Shown here piece by piece: positions 24,790-36,459 of a stretch of 64,000 nt of DNA. Source of the stretch: Heterobilharzia americana (taxonomy: Eukaryota; Platyhelminthes; Trematoda; Strigeidida; Schistosomatidae). The first letter of the stretch is position 1; each line of letters begins with the position of its first letter. The notes below the pieces were generated by a model that saw only the letters and a program-made list of their open reading frames with translations, did no database searches and was not told where the DNA came from. The stretch spans positions 2,728,001 through 2,792,000 of the forward strand of contig OX104130.1 in assembly GCA_944470555.2 (NCBI GenBank). The letters are read 5' to 3'. The translations under genes were made by a program, and so were the position numbers.

Positions 24790-25660
24790 ATGTAGTAAAC
24801 ACTTGAGTGTCATATATCGGTTGATAGAACAGTAGGCCCACTAACTCGGATAATCCACTTCAAAATCTTGGTGCTTCACATATACTATCACATCCTTTAA
24901 TCATTATACGCATAGGAAGGTTTGTGTTCAGTATAAACTTCAGGAATAGTCGTCCTAGGATAGTCATTTTCATCAAGTTGGACTATTGATGATCAAATGG
25001 TCAGTTAAAAATGGCTCACCCTAAACAAGTGAAGTCAGCTCACTTTCATTCAGATTACGGACGGTTATTCAGTTAGTTAGTTAGTCAGTCAGAGAGGACA
25101 CAGCAGAGGTATATACCTTGTTTGAAAAGCAGCTTTCCATTTAATTTTCGTTGATTAGGTCTGTGGTTGCAAATGGAACTTATAAGAGTTATGATCCTCA
25201 ATGCTGATTCTAGCATCGATTTTTTACAGCTTCTCTAAGACTTACCTTCACTTTTTTCCTGCACCAATTAACCATTTTATCAGGAACTAGTTTCATCTGG
25301 TGCCTAGGAATCATTCATGCTGGTGTATCGATTTCGCTTGACAAACCTCAGTAACTAAATGCTGAAAAAACATTCCGCTTGTTCGCGGTTGGACTCATCA
25401 CTGAAGTACCCGGATAGATTCAGCTAACAAACAGCTGACTGAATCTAGCTGGCTGACTTAAATGGATAAAGAGCGGAGAGTGGAGAACAGTATGGGTCGA
25501 TTTCTAACGACTAATCTTGTTTAACAGTGTGTGTCATTAGTTCTTTACACCATGGTACCAAAGGTCACACTCTTTAATCTTCACTGGATGACACCACAGT
25601 TGGGTAGTTAAAAAACTATTCAGCGATAGGTACGGCCAACATGGACCGTGTAATTTGTTA
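24790..25660 (+). repeat. Dispersed repeat family E/F, forward copy
   Basis: Shares ordered blocks with the reverse complement of 35570-36440: TTGATAGAACAGTAGGC, TTGATGATCAAATGGTC-like, GTGAAGTCAGCTCA, CAGTAACTAAATGCTGAA, GATAGATTCAGCT. Moderately diverged. No coding motif. Confidence 0.65.
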
Positions 25661-25689
25661 TTAACTTTTAAATTGGTCTTCTCATTTCA

Positions 25690-25890
25690 GACATACCACT
25701 TCATACAAGTCAGTCAGCCAGATCCAGTTGATTTGAAGTATTTTGTCTCTTTAATTAAATCTGTCTGGGTACACCATTGATGAGCTCAACCCCCAAATGA
25801 CTGAAGAGACTGCCAACTGTTTAGATCACTCTAACATGGTTAGCAAAATCTACAGATCAGCGTGAATAGATTCCTAACTACTCATATCAT
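25690..25890 (-). repeat. Dispersed repeat family F, reverse copy
   Basis: CAGCCAGATCCAGTTGAT, AATCTGTCTGGGTACACCAT and ACAGATCAGCGTGAATAG match 35.77-35.9 and 49.93-50.06 kb in the same orientation, opposite to its neighbour at 24.79-25.66 kb. Confidence 0.55.
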
Positions 25891-26169
25891 TCAGTAGTAT
25901 AATACCAAAATGTTCATCACTTTTCATAATTAGGGAGGAATTACTTCTCGAACTCATTATTAATACGTTGAAGGTACTGTCAAAGGTTATACTTGATGAG
26001 ATACATCAGTGTGTATAAAAATGACTTTCCGTAAAAAGTGAATATCTAAAAGGTTTTATGATCTTAATAATTCTCTCAGAACATTCAACAAAGCAAACAT
26101 CACGCAGTAGTTGTTGAGTAAGGGAGGAACATTGGCGTTATAAATAGTCGTCTAGATGACTGTTATTCC

Positions 26170-26740
26170 TTCCAGTGAACATAATTATGGCTTCTCCGTC
26201 TGGTAAGATATACTTACAAGGTTGATTGTTTATTGGAAGGTAACAAACTTTCTATAGTCTAATGTGAAATACTGATCGAATTCTAACAATTATTTTTTGC
26301 AGTTTGGTCACTTGGCTAAGAGACTTGTCACCGTGATGCGCTGAGATAAGTGTTGATTGGATGGAGGCAGTTGGCAGGAACCTCTTATTCATCTAGGTTT
26401 CATGCATTTTGACATTCGTCAGCAAGACAAAACTGGTGTCTCACCTGGTAGATAGAATTCGATTAGCACAAAGGACTAGACAACAGAAGTTGATTGCCCT
26501 CCAGTGATCAGTCAGTGTACGTATGTAGTTCTATAGGAGGACATTCCCGGTCGGAATAGCTTGCAGGTAGCATTTCCAACTGCAGCACTGGCGGAGGCGG
26601 GTTCCAGTGTCAGGCGAGATATCATTTTCGTTGAGGTTTCATATACACCTTACAGACAAGTGCAAAAAGGGCAACAACTAAGTGGAGAAGGCTTTCTTGC
26701 CGATTACCTTCATCCAACTAACAGGGTTAAATTACACTGA
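26170..26740. repeat. SINE-like family C, long head-to-head composite
   Basis: Left half: TTGGAAGGTAACAAACTTTC, GATTGGATGGAGGCAGTTGG and GACATTCGTCAGCAAGAC (reversed). Right half: GACTAGACAACAGAAGTTGATT, GGAGGACATTCCCGGTCGGA and a CATCCAACTAACAGG end (forward). The same layout recurs at 50.6-51.15 kb. Confidence 0.65.
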
Positions 26741-27234
26741 CGAATTGCAGTAACAATATGAACACCAATTGATGTACAACATTCAGTCTTTTGACTGATT
26801 CACAGTAAAATGAATAATTTAACAGTAGCTTTTCTAGAAATAATGTTTTGAGTTTGGAATGGAGGTTGAACTGTCATAAGGATTAACATGCACCTTGCTC
26901 ATCAGTTCTCAAAGCTTCTCCACTTAAATTCATAGCATCCTGTTAATGGCAATCAACCATTCAACATCAATGATGGTTGGTTTTCATTTTGGATTACTGG
27001 TTAGTAGGAATATTTTGTAACTTGAAAGAATCAGCTCAATACTACAGTAACCATTCTTTATTCTATCCATATGTCTTAGAACTTAGTTAAAAGGAAATGC
27101 TTGGTATAGTCAATTTAGTTTGCTTATACATGAAAGGAATAGTTACCGTATCGTCTATCAGCCTATCTGGTCTCTATACCAATGCATTTTACTACGTAAC
27201 TCTTGTAATTTATTCATGTAGATTATTACTATTT

Positions 27235-27500
27235 ATGGATGCGCTTGTAATTCTCTGTTGTTTTATTGGATTGAATTGTTGGACCACTATTGGCGTATGG
27301 GCTCCTATACAGACGCTTCAATATTCGCTGAATATTACTTATGGTAATGTGCTTGGTTGTGGCTAGTAGAAGAATCCAGGACATGCGTTTTGTCCTGTTT
27401 GGGACTCGTCAGCTGGTTACACCTGCACCCCAGTGAGTGGTGTTGTTCCCACCGAGAATGGATCCATAAATAATCATGACTAATACCCGTTGCATATGAA
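27235..27500 (-). repeat. SINE-like family B, reverse half of a head-to-head pair
   Basis: ATTCGCTGAATATTACTTAT block, then AATCCAGGACATGCGTTTTG, GGACTCGTCAGCTGG and GGTGTTGTTCCCACCGAGAA (reverse head). The same order occurs at 57.99-58.22 kb. Confidence 0.7.
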
Positions 27501-27690
27501 GCGGCTATCGTGCATCCACGACGCATTGGCGTTTAGAATGATGGGTACTAGGTTCGAGTCTCAGTGGGAACAACACTCACTGAGGAGCAGGTATATCCAC
27601 CTGACGAGTCCCAGATAGGATGAAATGTGCGTCCATCGTCAAGTAAGTTGTCTGTGTAGACATACAGAAAACCAACTCACAAGGTTCTAT
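27500..27690 (+). repeat. SINE-like family B, forward half of a head-to-head pair
   Basis: GTACTAGGTTCGAGTCTCAG (B box) then GGGAACAACACTCACTGAGG and GACGAGTCCCAGATAGGATG, the forward counterpart of the unit just to the left. Confidence 0.7.
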
Positions 27691-27754
27691 TGCATCACCT
27701 GTACTCGTCTACATAAAACAAAATCACTTTATAAGTTTACGGGGATTGATTTTA

Positions 27755-27905
27755 TTTCACGGTAGTATTCATCGCTGACTGACATTATTTGGAGAACTAT
27801 CAAAAAGCCAGCAGTAGTGGATAGCAGTTTCATCCCACTACGGGATTCCTCAGCAAAACGCAGTATATAATGTTACGTATGATCCCAACCTGTACTAACC
27901 TAGAT
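27755..27905 (-). repeat. SINE-like family A copy
   Basis: GGTAGTATTCATCGCTGACT, TGGATAGCAGTTTCATCCCA and a head remnant (AACGCAG, GATCCCAACC). Confidence 0.6.
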
Positions 27906-28269
27906 CTCTACCTTTCAAAACATCACAAAAACGACATTTCAGGGTAAACGCGTAAAATATACTTGGATGATTAACAAAGGGTGTAAAAGTTAATAAACGC
28001 TGAACAAAATATTCAGGTCTTTGAAGAAAATAACGAAAGAAAGACTAATCCTGCACGAATGTAAGCAGTTAGTCTCAATCATCTCAGCAGCTTTAGAGAA
28101 CAACCTCACACAAATCTACTTGACTAAAGCCATTCCAAAAAGAGTCATTTAATGTTATTACTTGTATTATCTGGTCATTGACTGGACCATCATCAACATC
28201 AAACTGAAATACGGGTAACATCGAGGGATCAGTGAAGGTTGATCAACTCCTTCCAATCAATGACGGAAC

Positions 28270-28445
28270 AAGAACTGGCTATCGTAGCTGAGTGGCCTAG
28301 TTGATAACGCCTTCGAATGACTGGTCCATGGTTCGAAACTTAGTGGAAACCACATCGATCAATGACAGGTGGGTACATCCAGTCAGTGACTCCATAACTT
28401 GGACGAAATGCCCATTCTGGATTCCACTGCTAGCCGCCAGCAACC
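28270..28445 (+). repeat. SINE-like family B copy with tRNA-like head
   Basis: TAGCTGAGTGGCCTAGTTGA (A-box region), CATGGTTCGAAACTTAGTGG (B box), then GACGAAATGCCCATTCTGGA and TCCACTGCTAGCCGCC end. Confidence 0.7.
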
Positions 28446-28539
28446 ATCAAAATCATTTAATGTCAAAAATGAAAGCTAGTGAACCTATGAAGCAGTTAAT
28501 ATTCGAAAAAGTAGTCGCTTTGGAGGTTTGTAGGGACTG

Positions 28540-28660
28540 CTGATTTCAGAGGTGTATGCATCATGGATTGACATTAGTTGGAGAAGCATCGGAAACCTAG
28601 GGGGATTTGACAGCCATTTCGTTCCAGTATGGTACAAGTTGCTCTCATACAGGAGCCACA
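28540..28660 (-). repeat. SINE-like family A fragment
   Basis: TGCATCATGGATTGACATTA then TTTGACAGCCATTTCGTTCC, the reversed family A tail. Confidence 0.6.
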
Positions 28661-29049
28661 CGAAGCGTAATACAACCAGCCGACCGACAAGACCACATAC
28701 TCTGATTATAAACTGTGTGAAATAACATAGACCTACTATTTGATGTTAAAAAGACTGCTGAAATGGTCAAAGACTCAATGATATAGAACACAGTCAGTCA
28801 CCGCGACAGAGGTACAAGCATATTTCTTCCTTATCAGAATCTTCAGAACCGTATAAGTATTGAATTGTTCGACTGTGTCTTTCTGTGTATTGGCTTTTAT
28901 TACTGAGACCACGTGAAATAGCGGTGTTTTGACAGACTTGTATTCGGATGACCAAGGGGGTTGAAATGTACGAACAGTTACATAATATGGATACATATGA
29001 CAACTGAGCGAAACCCTAAGTGTTTGAAGTAGAGTTAAAACCTTATCAG

Positions 29050-29150
29050 AACAACTAGGTCTCGTGACTCACTTAATAGAGTGGCCTGGATACCTCTGGT
29101 CTGAATGTTGCCATGACCCAGATTTTCATTTCACCCTTACTTGTCGTCCA
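29050..29150 (+). repeat. SINE-like family D copy
   Basis: GGTCTCGTGACTCACTTAAT, TGGTCTGAATGTTGCCATGA, then CCAGATTTTCATTTCACCCT: a worn tRNA-like head followed by the family D tail. Confidence 0.6.
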
Positions 29151-29359
29151 GTTTCAGATTTTTACTCGGCTGCCTATCGTTTCCTTAACTTAGCGAATAA
29201 TATACTAATCTGGAAGAAAGCAACTCAGAACAAAATACAGTTGTGCCAAGTGCTGTATTCTTTATTGATGTTTATAATTTCCGACTGCTATACTATTCGC
29301 AGATGGGTTGTTCTGAGAATGTCTCGACACTGATTTAATATTCATCATGTTATAGTTTG

Positions 29360-29430
29360 CTTGAAAGCTAGTAATAGAATCCAGGATGCACATTTCATCA
29401 GGTGAATGCACCTAGATTCTGCTGTTACCC
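29360..29430 (-). repeat. SINE-like family B fragment
   Basis: AATCCAGGATGCACATTTCA then GGTGAATGCACCTAG, the reversed family B end. Confidence 0.45.
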
Positions 29431-29569
29431 ATCGAATAAACTAAAGCAAGATGAATATTTATGCAGTATCAAGCTTTCCGCATAGGAGCTCATCTGGTAA
29501 CAGAGAAGTATAGCAACGGGAAATCACAAGTATCAATAAACAAAAACTGATACTTGTTCGACAATAGGT

Positions 29570-29725
29570 GGTTGTCGTAACTTAGTATTCTGAAGGATGG
29601 CACTTTGACGTTCAAAGCGACGGGCACCGCGTTCAAATCTCAGTCAGAACACAGCTGACGAGTCCCAAACTGGACGAAACTAGCGTTTTGAATTCCAGTG
29701 CTAGCCACTGAGTAAGCAGCAACAG
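29570..29725 (+). repeat. SINE-like family B copy
   Basis: GCGTTCAAATCTCAGTCAGA (worn B box), GACGAGTCCCAAACTGGACG and TTCCAGTGCTAGCCAC. Confidence 0.65.
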
Positions 29726-30050
29726 TTCCTGTGTTTTTTTTATTTCCTCCTGATTTTAGGGAGTAGCAGTGTTTATGAGCATTCGAAATAAATCGTGTAT
29801 CCATTTTAAACGCTCTTCCAATCTTCAAACACATTCGTAGTGATGAAAAGTAAAGCTATTCGAATGGACAATAAATAACATCTCGTCGGAGAGTGGTATG
29901 ATCTTTGGATTTTCAGCGATTGCCAGGAGTAAGCATCTAATCTGTGCACTCATCTAGAGACATGAACAATAACGCCTTTGAAAATGGTTACTCAATCAAA
30001 AAAGGCTGACATATATCATCAACACATAATCATCCAGACGTACATTTAAC

Positions 30051-31082
30051 AGTGAGCTTGTGAGACAACAATTGGTGCATTCGGTTGACATGTAGACATA
30101 TCCAACACGCCATCATTGAAACAATTAGACCTGTTTAAACAAAATCCTTTGTTTCTCTCATATGTCTTAGCTGATTTAAATGTATCTTCAGCAAGAATAT
30201 ATTTGAAAACGGGTAAATTATCCACCTTACTTTCTGAATAGAATGATAATTGTACTGAACGACACAATTCTTTGGCGAATACATAAATTTCATCTTCTTT
30301 ATGTATAAATGGATGAAACATTGTACCATCTGAACCATTGATCATATTTGCTGTCGGTGTTGTCCAATAGGATAATACTTTATTACCATGGTAACTGACA
30401 ATTTTACCTAACAGTTTTTGATCTCTAACACCATCTTTAATGACAATTTTATCACTTATTGTATTATTTCTATTAGTAGTATTCCAATGTTTGTCATTGA
30501 AACATTGATTCCATAATTTGATAATATACTTAAAAATTCATCTTTATAACCCCATAATAATTCTTTAACTGTTCTTGTTTGAAAAAGTTTATAATTGTTA
30601 TATAGTTCAATGATTTCAACTAAAAAGTCAATAGGTAATGGTAGAGATGACAATTTTGATGCAATCCCAATGAAACCTAAATTAACGCTTGTTATCTTAT
30701 CCATTTCATGTCCAATAGATGAATTTTTATCAAAATAATATTGGATTCTCTCATGATATTCAAGTGTTCCATTGTTTAAATAATGCGTTACATTCACTTT
30801 TGAACGTTTTTCATGATAAGTATATGGTCCAATTTGTTTTAAGATAGGCATTTTACCAGATTGAAATTCTAAAGGATTTGTTAGATTAAAAAAGTAAAAT
30901 TGTATAAAAATTGGTATTGTAGGCTTCAACCATTGACTGTATAACCTACTTTTGGGTGTTAAGCGCATTTCTCGACTAATCAACAACCATTTGAAGGGTT
31001 GAATTGCAAACACTATGAAGAAACAAATGATAAAAAGGGTAATCAATATTCGAAGTGTACTAGAGTTATATAGATATGGCAT
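30051..31082 (-). CDS. CD36/LIMP-2-like class B scavenger receptor, 5' coding exon (frameshifted)
   Basis: Encodes about 344 residues of a class B scavenger receptor, a two-pass membrane glycoprotein family that binds lipids or lipoproteins at the surface or in lysosomes. The Met at 31082 starts a short cytoplasmic segment followed by a membrane helix (residues about 10-33). Then come family hallmarks: IGPYTYHE near residue 85, TVKELLWGYKDEFLS near residue 175, NMINGSDGTMFHPF, ELCRSVQ, and a cysteine cluster GFCLNRSNC...DMSTCQPNAPIVVSQAH. Cysteine spacing resembles LIMP-2 more than CD36: the Cys before NMING is Ala here. Many N-x-S/T sites are present. The frame that opens at 31082 stops at 30456, but the family match continues in another frame from about 30486 to 30052, so one base seems to be missing near 30480-30490. 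A possible donor GT lies at 30050-30049. Family assignment is firm; intactness is not. Confidence 0.9.
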
Positions 31083-31780
31083 AATGTGAAAAACTGAACT
31101 CGAAACATTTAATCTTTTATGTATATCAACAATATGTACAATAGATTAGTAGTTTTGTGGATTGAATTAACCAATGAAAATTGACTGTTGTGCGCCAAAT
31201 TCAACCAATAATAAATACACAAACTGTTTTTTTTTAACTGATGCCTGTAAATATTACACAGACTCTAGAAATTATGGTTGGAAATAAACTAAATTTAACA
31301 GACAGTTTCACTGGAGTATAGTTAAACAGTAAAACTTTACCAATCCACTTATCGTTTGACCACTAAAGGATTCTTGCTGAAAATGGTTATCCAGCACAAA
31401 AACATAACACCCCAACTAGAAAGATAGATACCCATTTCAGTTCCAAAGAAGATATTATACATGAAGGTTGACTGTTAAAGTGACTTCATTGCTGATACCT
31501 TGAAAAGAAGAATTTCAAACTCACGAAAGAAAACTTTTTTCACGTCAACGTTAAGGATTGAATTCTCCAGCCGTCCAGTGTTTCCTGATAACTGGATAGA
31601 TAAGCTTCAGAATCTGATCCCTACCATGTAAGTTAGTCAATTCGTCTGCCCTATGGAGCCTGGTATGTAGGCGTTTAGACGCGCATTCCTTCTAAGTGGG
31701 TTGGAGAACATCACAAAATGTGAAAATCCTAGATAGAGGAAATACAGAGAAAGCCAGAGAATTTTTGGAAACTTGATATT
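31083..31780. other. 5' flank of the scavenger receptor gene
   Basis: AT-rich sequence upstream of the receptor start codon (minus strand). It presumably holds the 5' UTR and promoter, but I see no clear TATA or initiator element and no repeat I can name. Confidence 0.35.
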
Positions 31781-31789
31781 CAGGTCATA

Positions 31790-32290
31790 CTGACATTAAT
31801 CTAGCAGCCTACCAACCCATAAGTAACAACGGGAAGGTCAAATTTCACGTCATCAGGAAAACCAATCGAAATCAATATGGGGACAATGATAAGACCTTGG
31901 CAGGAACAACCAATCACACACAAGGTCATCAGGACAGGCTACTAAATAAATTCTGGAGAAAACCTCATAGCTCACTTCCTTCTTTAGAAAGAAGTGTTGT
32001 CTAGAGTGATAATGGAAGCTTTGTGATTAAACCATTCAGCTCAGAGAACACATTACCATCAAAAGGTGCGAGTGGACGCATCAGATATGAAATAATTAGA
32101 CATCTTTTCAACACTGATCACATCATCACAACTGATTCAGCGTTCAACGTTATCTACAAGGTGAAAAGAAATTTACCGAAAATGGTGTGTTCCCGTCTTC
32201 TCTGTACTGTAGAAGCTCTTGCCGTTTACATGGAGAAGCCAAAATTATGTTCAACCTTTGTTTCTACTTTGAACTTAGTAAATTCTCAAC
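31790..32290 (+). mobile_element. Retroelement 3' relic, possible GIY-YIG element tail
   Basis: A frame from 32023 reads SGRIRYEIIRHLFNTDHIIT, NVIYKVKRNLPKMVCSRLLC and TVEALAVYMEKPKLCS. Its layout (RHLxxTDH...IYK...EALAVxxxKPxLC) parallels the tail of the fragment at 19.78-20.04 kb. The rest of the long frame (to 32553) runs antisense into a SINE. Assignment is tentative. Confidence 0.4.
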
Positions 32291-32524
32291 AGTATATCGA
32301 CATCTATCTCTCTCTCTCTTATTATTTACAAACATGTATAAACAGCAACTGTACAACTATGGAGAATGAAGTCGCGGAAAAAGATATCTTCGGTGAACTT
32401 CTCTTTTCCTGTAATGTCGTGATGAGTATTTTCATTCATTTGAAGGATTCATCGAATAACGCATATTTTTACTTGTGTAATCCCGGTGAGTATGTCAGAA
32501 CAAAAAAAGTAAACTGGTATTGTT

Positions 32525-32745
32525 GTTTCAAGTTGGTTTTCATCATGGACTGACATCATTTGGAGGAACACTGGAAACCTAGGAGCACTGGGCAGCTGTT
32601 TCCTGGTACTGTGGGACTCTTCAGTAGTGCGCACCCACGACCTTGAGGTTCCGTGGCCAGCATGTTCCAGTGTTCTTCCAACTGATATCAGCCATGATGA
32701 AAACCAGCTTCAAATATCTCTAAATTCACACAAATCCCCAAATTT
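32525..32745. repeat. SINE-like family A, reverse copy fused to a forward tail
   Basis: Left: TTGGTTTTCATCATGGACTG to GTGGCCAGCATGTTCC (reversed, nearly complete). Right, from about 32657: CAGTGTTCTTCCAACTGATA then ATGATGAAAACCAGCTTCAA (forward tail). The forward head is missing, so the two copies share one junction. Confidence 0.75.
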
Positions 32746-33129
32746 AATATTGTTTTATTATTCCTCAACTTTTCGATCTTATTAGGAAGATCTTTTTCAA
32801 GGGGATGAATCTGGTATTGTCATCAGGTTAAGATTCAAGTTTTGGTACAGAAGGTGATAACCTTTACTTTCATCCAATTACATCATGAAGTGGAACAAAG
32901 ATCAATGTAAAACAGGTGAATGAATAAACAAATCTGTCAGAGAGGCTTTTCTGGATTGTGCAAACAAAGTGAAACAAAAATAGGTTGGGGGATTTTAGTT
33001 CGACTATGAAAAGTACAATGGGGTTATGAGTCATCAAACACAGTTCTGTTGTCCAAAATGGGAAATTGGATCTTTTAAATTACACAGGTGTGAGTGTAAT
33101 GTATTCGTCACTTTAAAGAATACTCTGAT

Positions 33130-34250
33130 GTTGTAACTACTAAGGATGCATCTTATTTCTTCTGATGTGGATGATCGATAAGGTAGTATTACAGTAATCA
33201 TCTAATCTTTCTGGGTAGATTATTCTGTGTCTTTTTTCGTCAAACTTCTTTCTATCCTTTTTAGTAGCTTTACTGGATAGTTGTTTTGTGGTAAGACTTC
33301 CCGAACAAGTTGCCTATCAGCTTTCTGGGATTCCACTTTATTTGGTATCCTCTGTGATCTCGTCACTAGAGTTCAGGCAACGTTTAACTTAGTTTCTAAT
33401 AGATGAGATGAATTAAATTCAAGGTACTTGTCACAATGTTTTTTTTTAATAGACACCAACATCAAGTATCCCATCATTGTTTCACATGGCCCTGCAGTTT
33501 AGAAAAGCTATCATTCTGGATTATGTCTCTGGTTCATAAGTAAATTTTACGGAATTGAAACCCCGTTTAGATAATCCAGAAGATCTTCCAAACCTTGTCA
33601 TTTGGTTACGACAAAGATGTCATCAACGTACCTCTACTATATTCTTGGTTTTAAATAGTGTTGGTTAAATAGGTCTGATTCTTCTTTGCGCATGTATAGA
33701 TTAGCTACAATAGGTGAGACAGATGAACCTATTGCTACCCCCCTGGTATGACGACAAAGATTTCCTCGAAAAGTAAAAAAGGTTGAGGTCAAACATAATC
33801 TCAGTGCATCACATATTTTACAGATGGAAATATTGCATCTAAGCGATAAGGAAGTATCCGATTCTAACAGAGAAATAACAACTTATATGCTTTCATCAAC
33901 CGGAATATTTGTATACAGAGAAACAAAGTCAATGGTTGTTCGTAATAATTTATGCTCAAAGTCTAATGATTTTTTAATGACACTTACCAAGTTATCTTGT
34001 AATGATTTGAGCACTCCTGTGAGGTATTTTGAAAGGTTATACGTTGATGAGTCAGTAAACTCCATAATTGGACGAAGTGGAAAGCTGGGTTTGTGAATTC
34101 TAGGAAGACCATAGAAGCATGAAGCGGCATAACTTTTTGGTACTAAATTAAGCCACGAGTCATTGCCTAACTTCAGTCTCAAATTGTACAGTAATTTCTT
34201 AATCTGTAGTTTCGCCTTGCTAAGTGTAGGCTTATGCTTCTTGTTTCTCT
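33130..34250 (-). mobile_element. Penelope-like element reverse transcriptase, degraded
   Basis: Minus-strand translation from about 34182 gives SCFYGLPRIHKPSFPLRPIM, EFTDSSTYNLSKYLTGVL and TTIDFVSLYTNIPVDESI. Further down come RGVAIGSSVSPIVANLYM near 33740 and RYVDDIFVV near 33625. These are the ordered reverse transcriptase motifs of Penelope-like elements, with YVDD as the catalytic box. At least two stops and frame changes interrupt it. The GIY-YIG end is not attached; the nearest one (34.44-35.29 kb) is in the opposite orientation. Confidence 0.85.
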
Positions 34251-34439
34251 ATCATTTCATAAGCTTTACTGGATAAGTGCTCTGTGACCTTTTGATCATG
34301 ACAACAGTAATGTGTCCTTTATCAGCTTTCATAGTCCGCATATTCTTATAATTACTTAAATTTTAAATCGTTTCACCCTATGTTAGTTAAAGTTGGCTTA
34401 GTAAAGCGTCTAAGTAACAGGGACAAAAAGCTTACTGGT

Positions 34440-35290
34440 AAAACAGAAGATCTAAGACAAGAAACCAGATACATTGAAGACATCTAACTCATTAGTAAAT
34501 ACCTTCCGAATTAACTGATGTTTCCTGGGAATCACAAGAGAAATATAACTGATATTAGTAACACAGGTGTTAATAGTGGTAATAATGTTGATAATAGTGA
34601 TAACAATACTGTGAAGGCAGAATTCAAAACGCCAACAGAATTACGATACCTAGAAGACACCACAGAAACACCATGTAGGATTCTCAGCAAAGCTAGCTGG
34701 GATTAGAGTGGTTGGCATTTAAGCCCACAAACTCACTTCAAATACATTCTACCGGTTAAAAGATCATATTGATCCAGTTGAGCAGAATAACTTAGTTTAC
34801 CACATTCCTTGCAACGATTGCGAGGTCAAGCACAAAGGTTGAAGTAGTTGACCAGAGTCAATTACACTATCCGAACACTTAAACCTAGATAGGTCAAAAC
34901 TGGTATATCCTATTCAAATAAGCAATTTAGAAGAAACCTCAGCCATAGCTATCCATCCACACAATTACATACAACTGCACAGTAGGATGGGACAGAGTGG
35001 AAATCCTTAAGATAACAGGATAGAGTGGAGGGGGAGATTGGTAATCGAATCTTCGTTTATCGAGTTGACACCAAATACATCGAGTAACAGGAGTGACTCG
35101 GTACCTGTTCCGGATATATACAAAATCCTGGTATCCACATGACAAAAGTGGCGAGAAAATTAGAAGTATGTAAATCATGTGTGGAAGTTGTGTAGTTACC
35201 TTGATATGACTATGGACAACAGATTGTGTAAGAAAGATCACCTGTATGTAAATAGTACTGTTTCTTGAGTCCATAATACATCTAATAAAA
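34440..35290 (+). mobile_element. Penelope-like element 3' end, left member of an inverted pair
   Basis: Plus-strand frames give KAEFKTPTELRYLEDTTETP and CRILSKASWD, then a stop. Further on, a shifted frame gives LVYHIPCNDCEVKHKG, the GIY-YIG-like core. The block TTCCGGATATATACAAAATC near 35120 encodes the C-terminal VPDIYKIL. From about 34670 to 35250 it matches the reverse complement of 44215-44790 at roughly 97% by eye. It has an extra 4-base GTTG in the GIRVAFKP region compared with the 22.8 kb copy. Confidence 0.72.
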
Positions 35291-35299
35291 CAATTAAAT

Positions 35300-35570
35300 G
35301 GGATTACATTCTACCATAGTTCACAATTCTACTCTTATATTAAGTATCATGTGTTCTTGCATAATAATTTGTCAAATTTTAATTCTTGAACCTTGCTGCC
35401 TTCTGGTGACTCATTTCTTCTTGGAACGAAGTCATTTAGATGAAAAGTCATCCCTGAGCATCGTTAGTATCATTACAAAACTACTATGTTAGGCAAATTA
35501 GGTGTTTCTGAAAGCAGTAAACAAGTGTTACAAAACCAATAAACTCATATAAGGTGATTTTAATAGGTAT
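35300..35570. other. Stretch without recognised features
   Basis: AT-rich, with short open frames and no recognised motif. Confidence 0.35.
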
Positions 35571-36440
35571 TTACAAGGTATACAATTTATGTTGGCATTT
35601 CCCATCACTGAGCAGACTTTCAACTGCCTAACTGAGGTGCTAACAGACTATCGTTGAAGAACACTGATCAAATGTCAAAGAGTTTAGTCTCTGATACAAA
35701 TGTCAAGAACTAAAGAAATATAAAGTTTGACAAGACGAATTGTTAAAAACCTACACATGCTGCTTCAGATTTCACCATTTTACATATAATTCAGCCAACT
35801 AGATCCAGTTAATCTAAACAGTTAAACTATGCCAGCTGAATCTGTCCAGGTGCTCCAATGATGACTCGAACATCAAAAAACGAAATGTTCCTTCAGCATT
35901 TGGTTACTGAGCACTTCCTAAATACTTGTGCTGTTTACTTGTGAAAAGTTAGTTTTCTGTAAAATGGTTGATTGGCTCAGGTGAAGATTAAGAGTTGATA
36001 ATCACAGTGAGGAAAAGTAAATGCACTTTGCTGTCCAGGTAGCAAGTTTTGCGGGAAGCTGTACAAAATGTATGGCAGAACCAGCTATAAGGATCAGAAA
36101 TGCTTCAAAAATTTAGTGTATTGCCACCTTTTTACGGGTTTTATATTCATGTTGTGTTCTCTGGGAATGTATGCCTGAAATCCGACTGAAATTGAGCTGA
36201 CTTCACTTCAATAAGGATCAGTCATTTCTAACAAACTATTTGATCATCAGTCGTCTAACTTGATAGAGATGATTACCCTCAGACGACTTATTCTGATGTT
36301 AATGTTGAACACGAACTGTCCTATATAAATGATAATTATGGGGTGTGAGAGTATGCGTGATGCAGCAGTATTGAGAAATACATTATCCGGGTTACTAGCC
36401 TACTGTTCTATCAACCAACATATGAAACTGGAATGCTTAC
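35570..36440 (-). repeat. Dispersed repeat family E/F, reverse copy
   Basis: Reverse complement of the 24.79-25.66 kb repeat by ordered blocks (CTACTGTTCTATCAACCAAC, TTTGATCATCAGTCGTCTAA, TGAGCTGACTTCACTTCAAT). Diverged, non-coding. Confidence 0.65.
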
Positions 36441-36459
36441 CACATCCGAGTGCCTTTCT

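Larger units (their letters stand above)
2876..30050 (-). other. Large intron of the scavenger receptor gene
   Basis: This stretch separates two exons of one receptor and holds only repeats and unassigned DNA. Its 3' end (minus strand) is a clear polypyrimidine tract plus TAG. Its 5' end near 30050 is a plausible but non-consensus GT (GTTAAA). The exons do not join in phase as they stand, so at least one tiny exon may lie inside. Long repeat-filled introns are common in schistosome genes; the interval itself is inferred from the exon pair. Confidence 0.7.
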
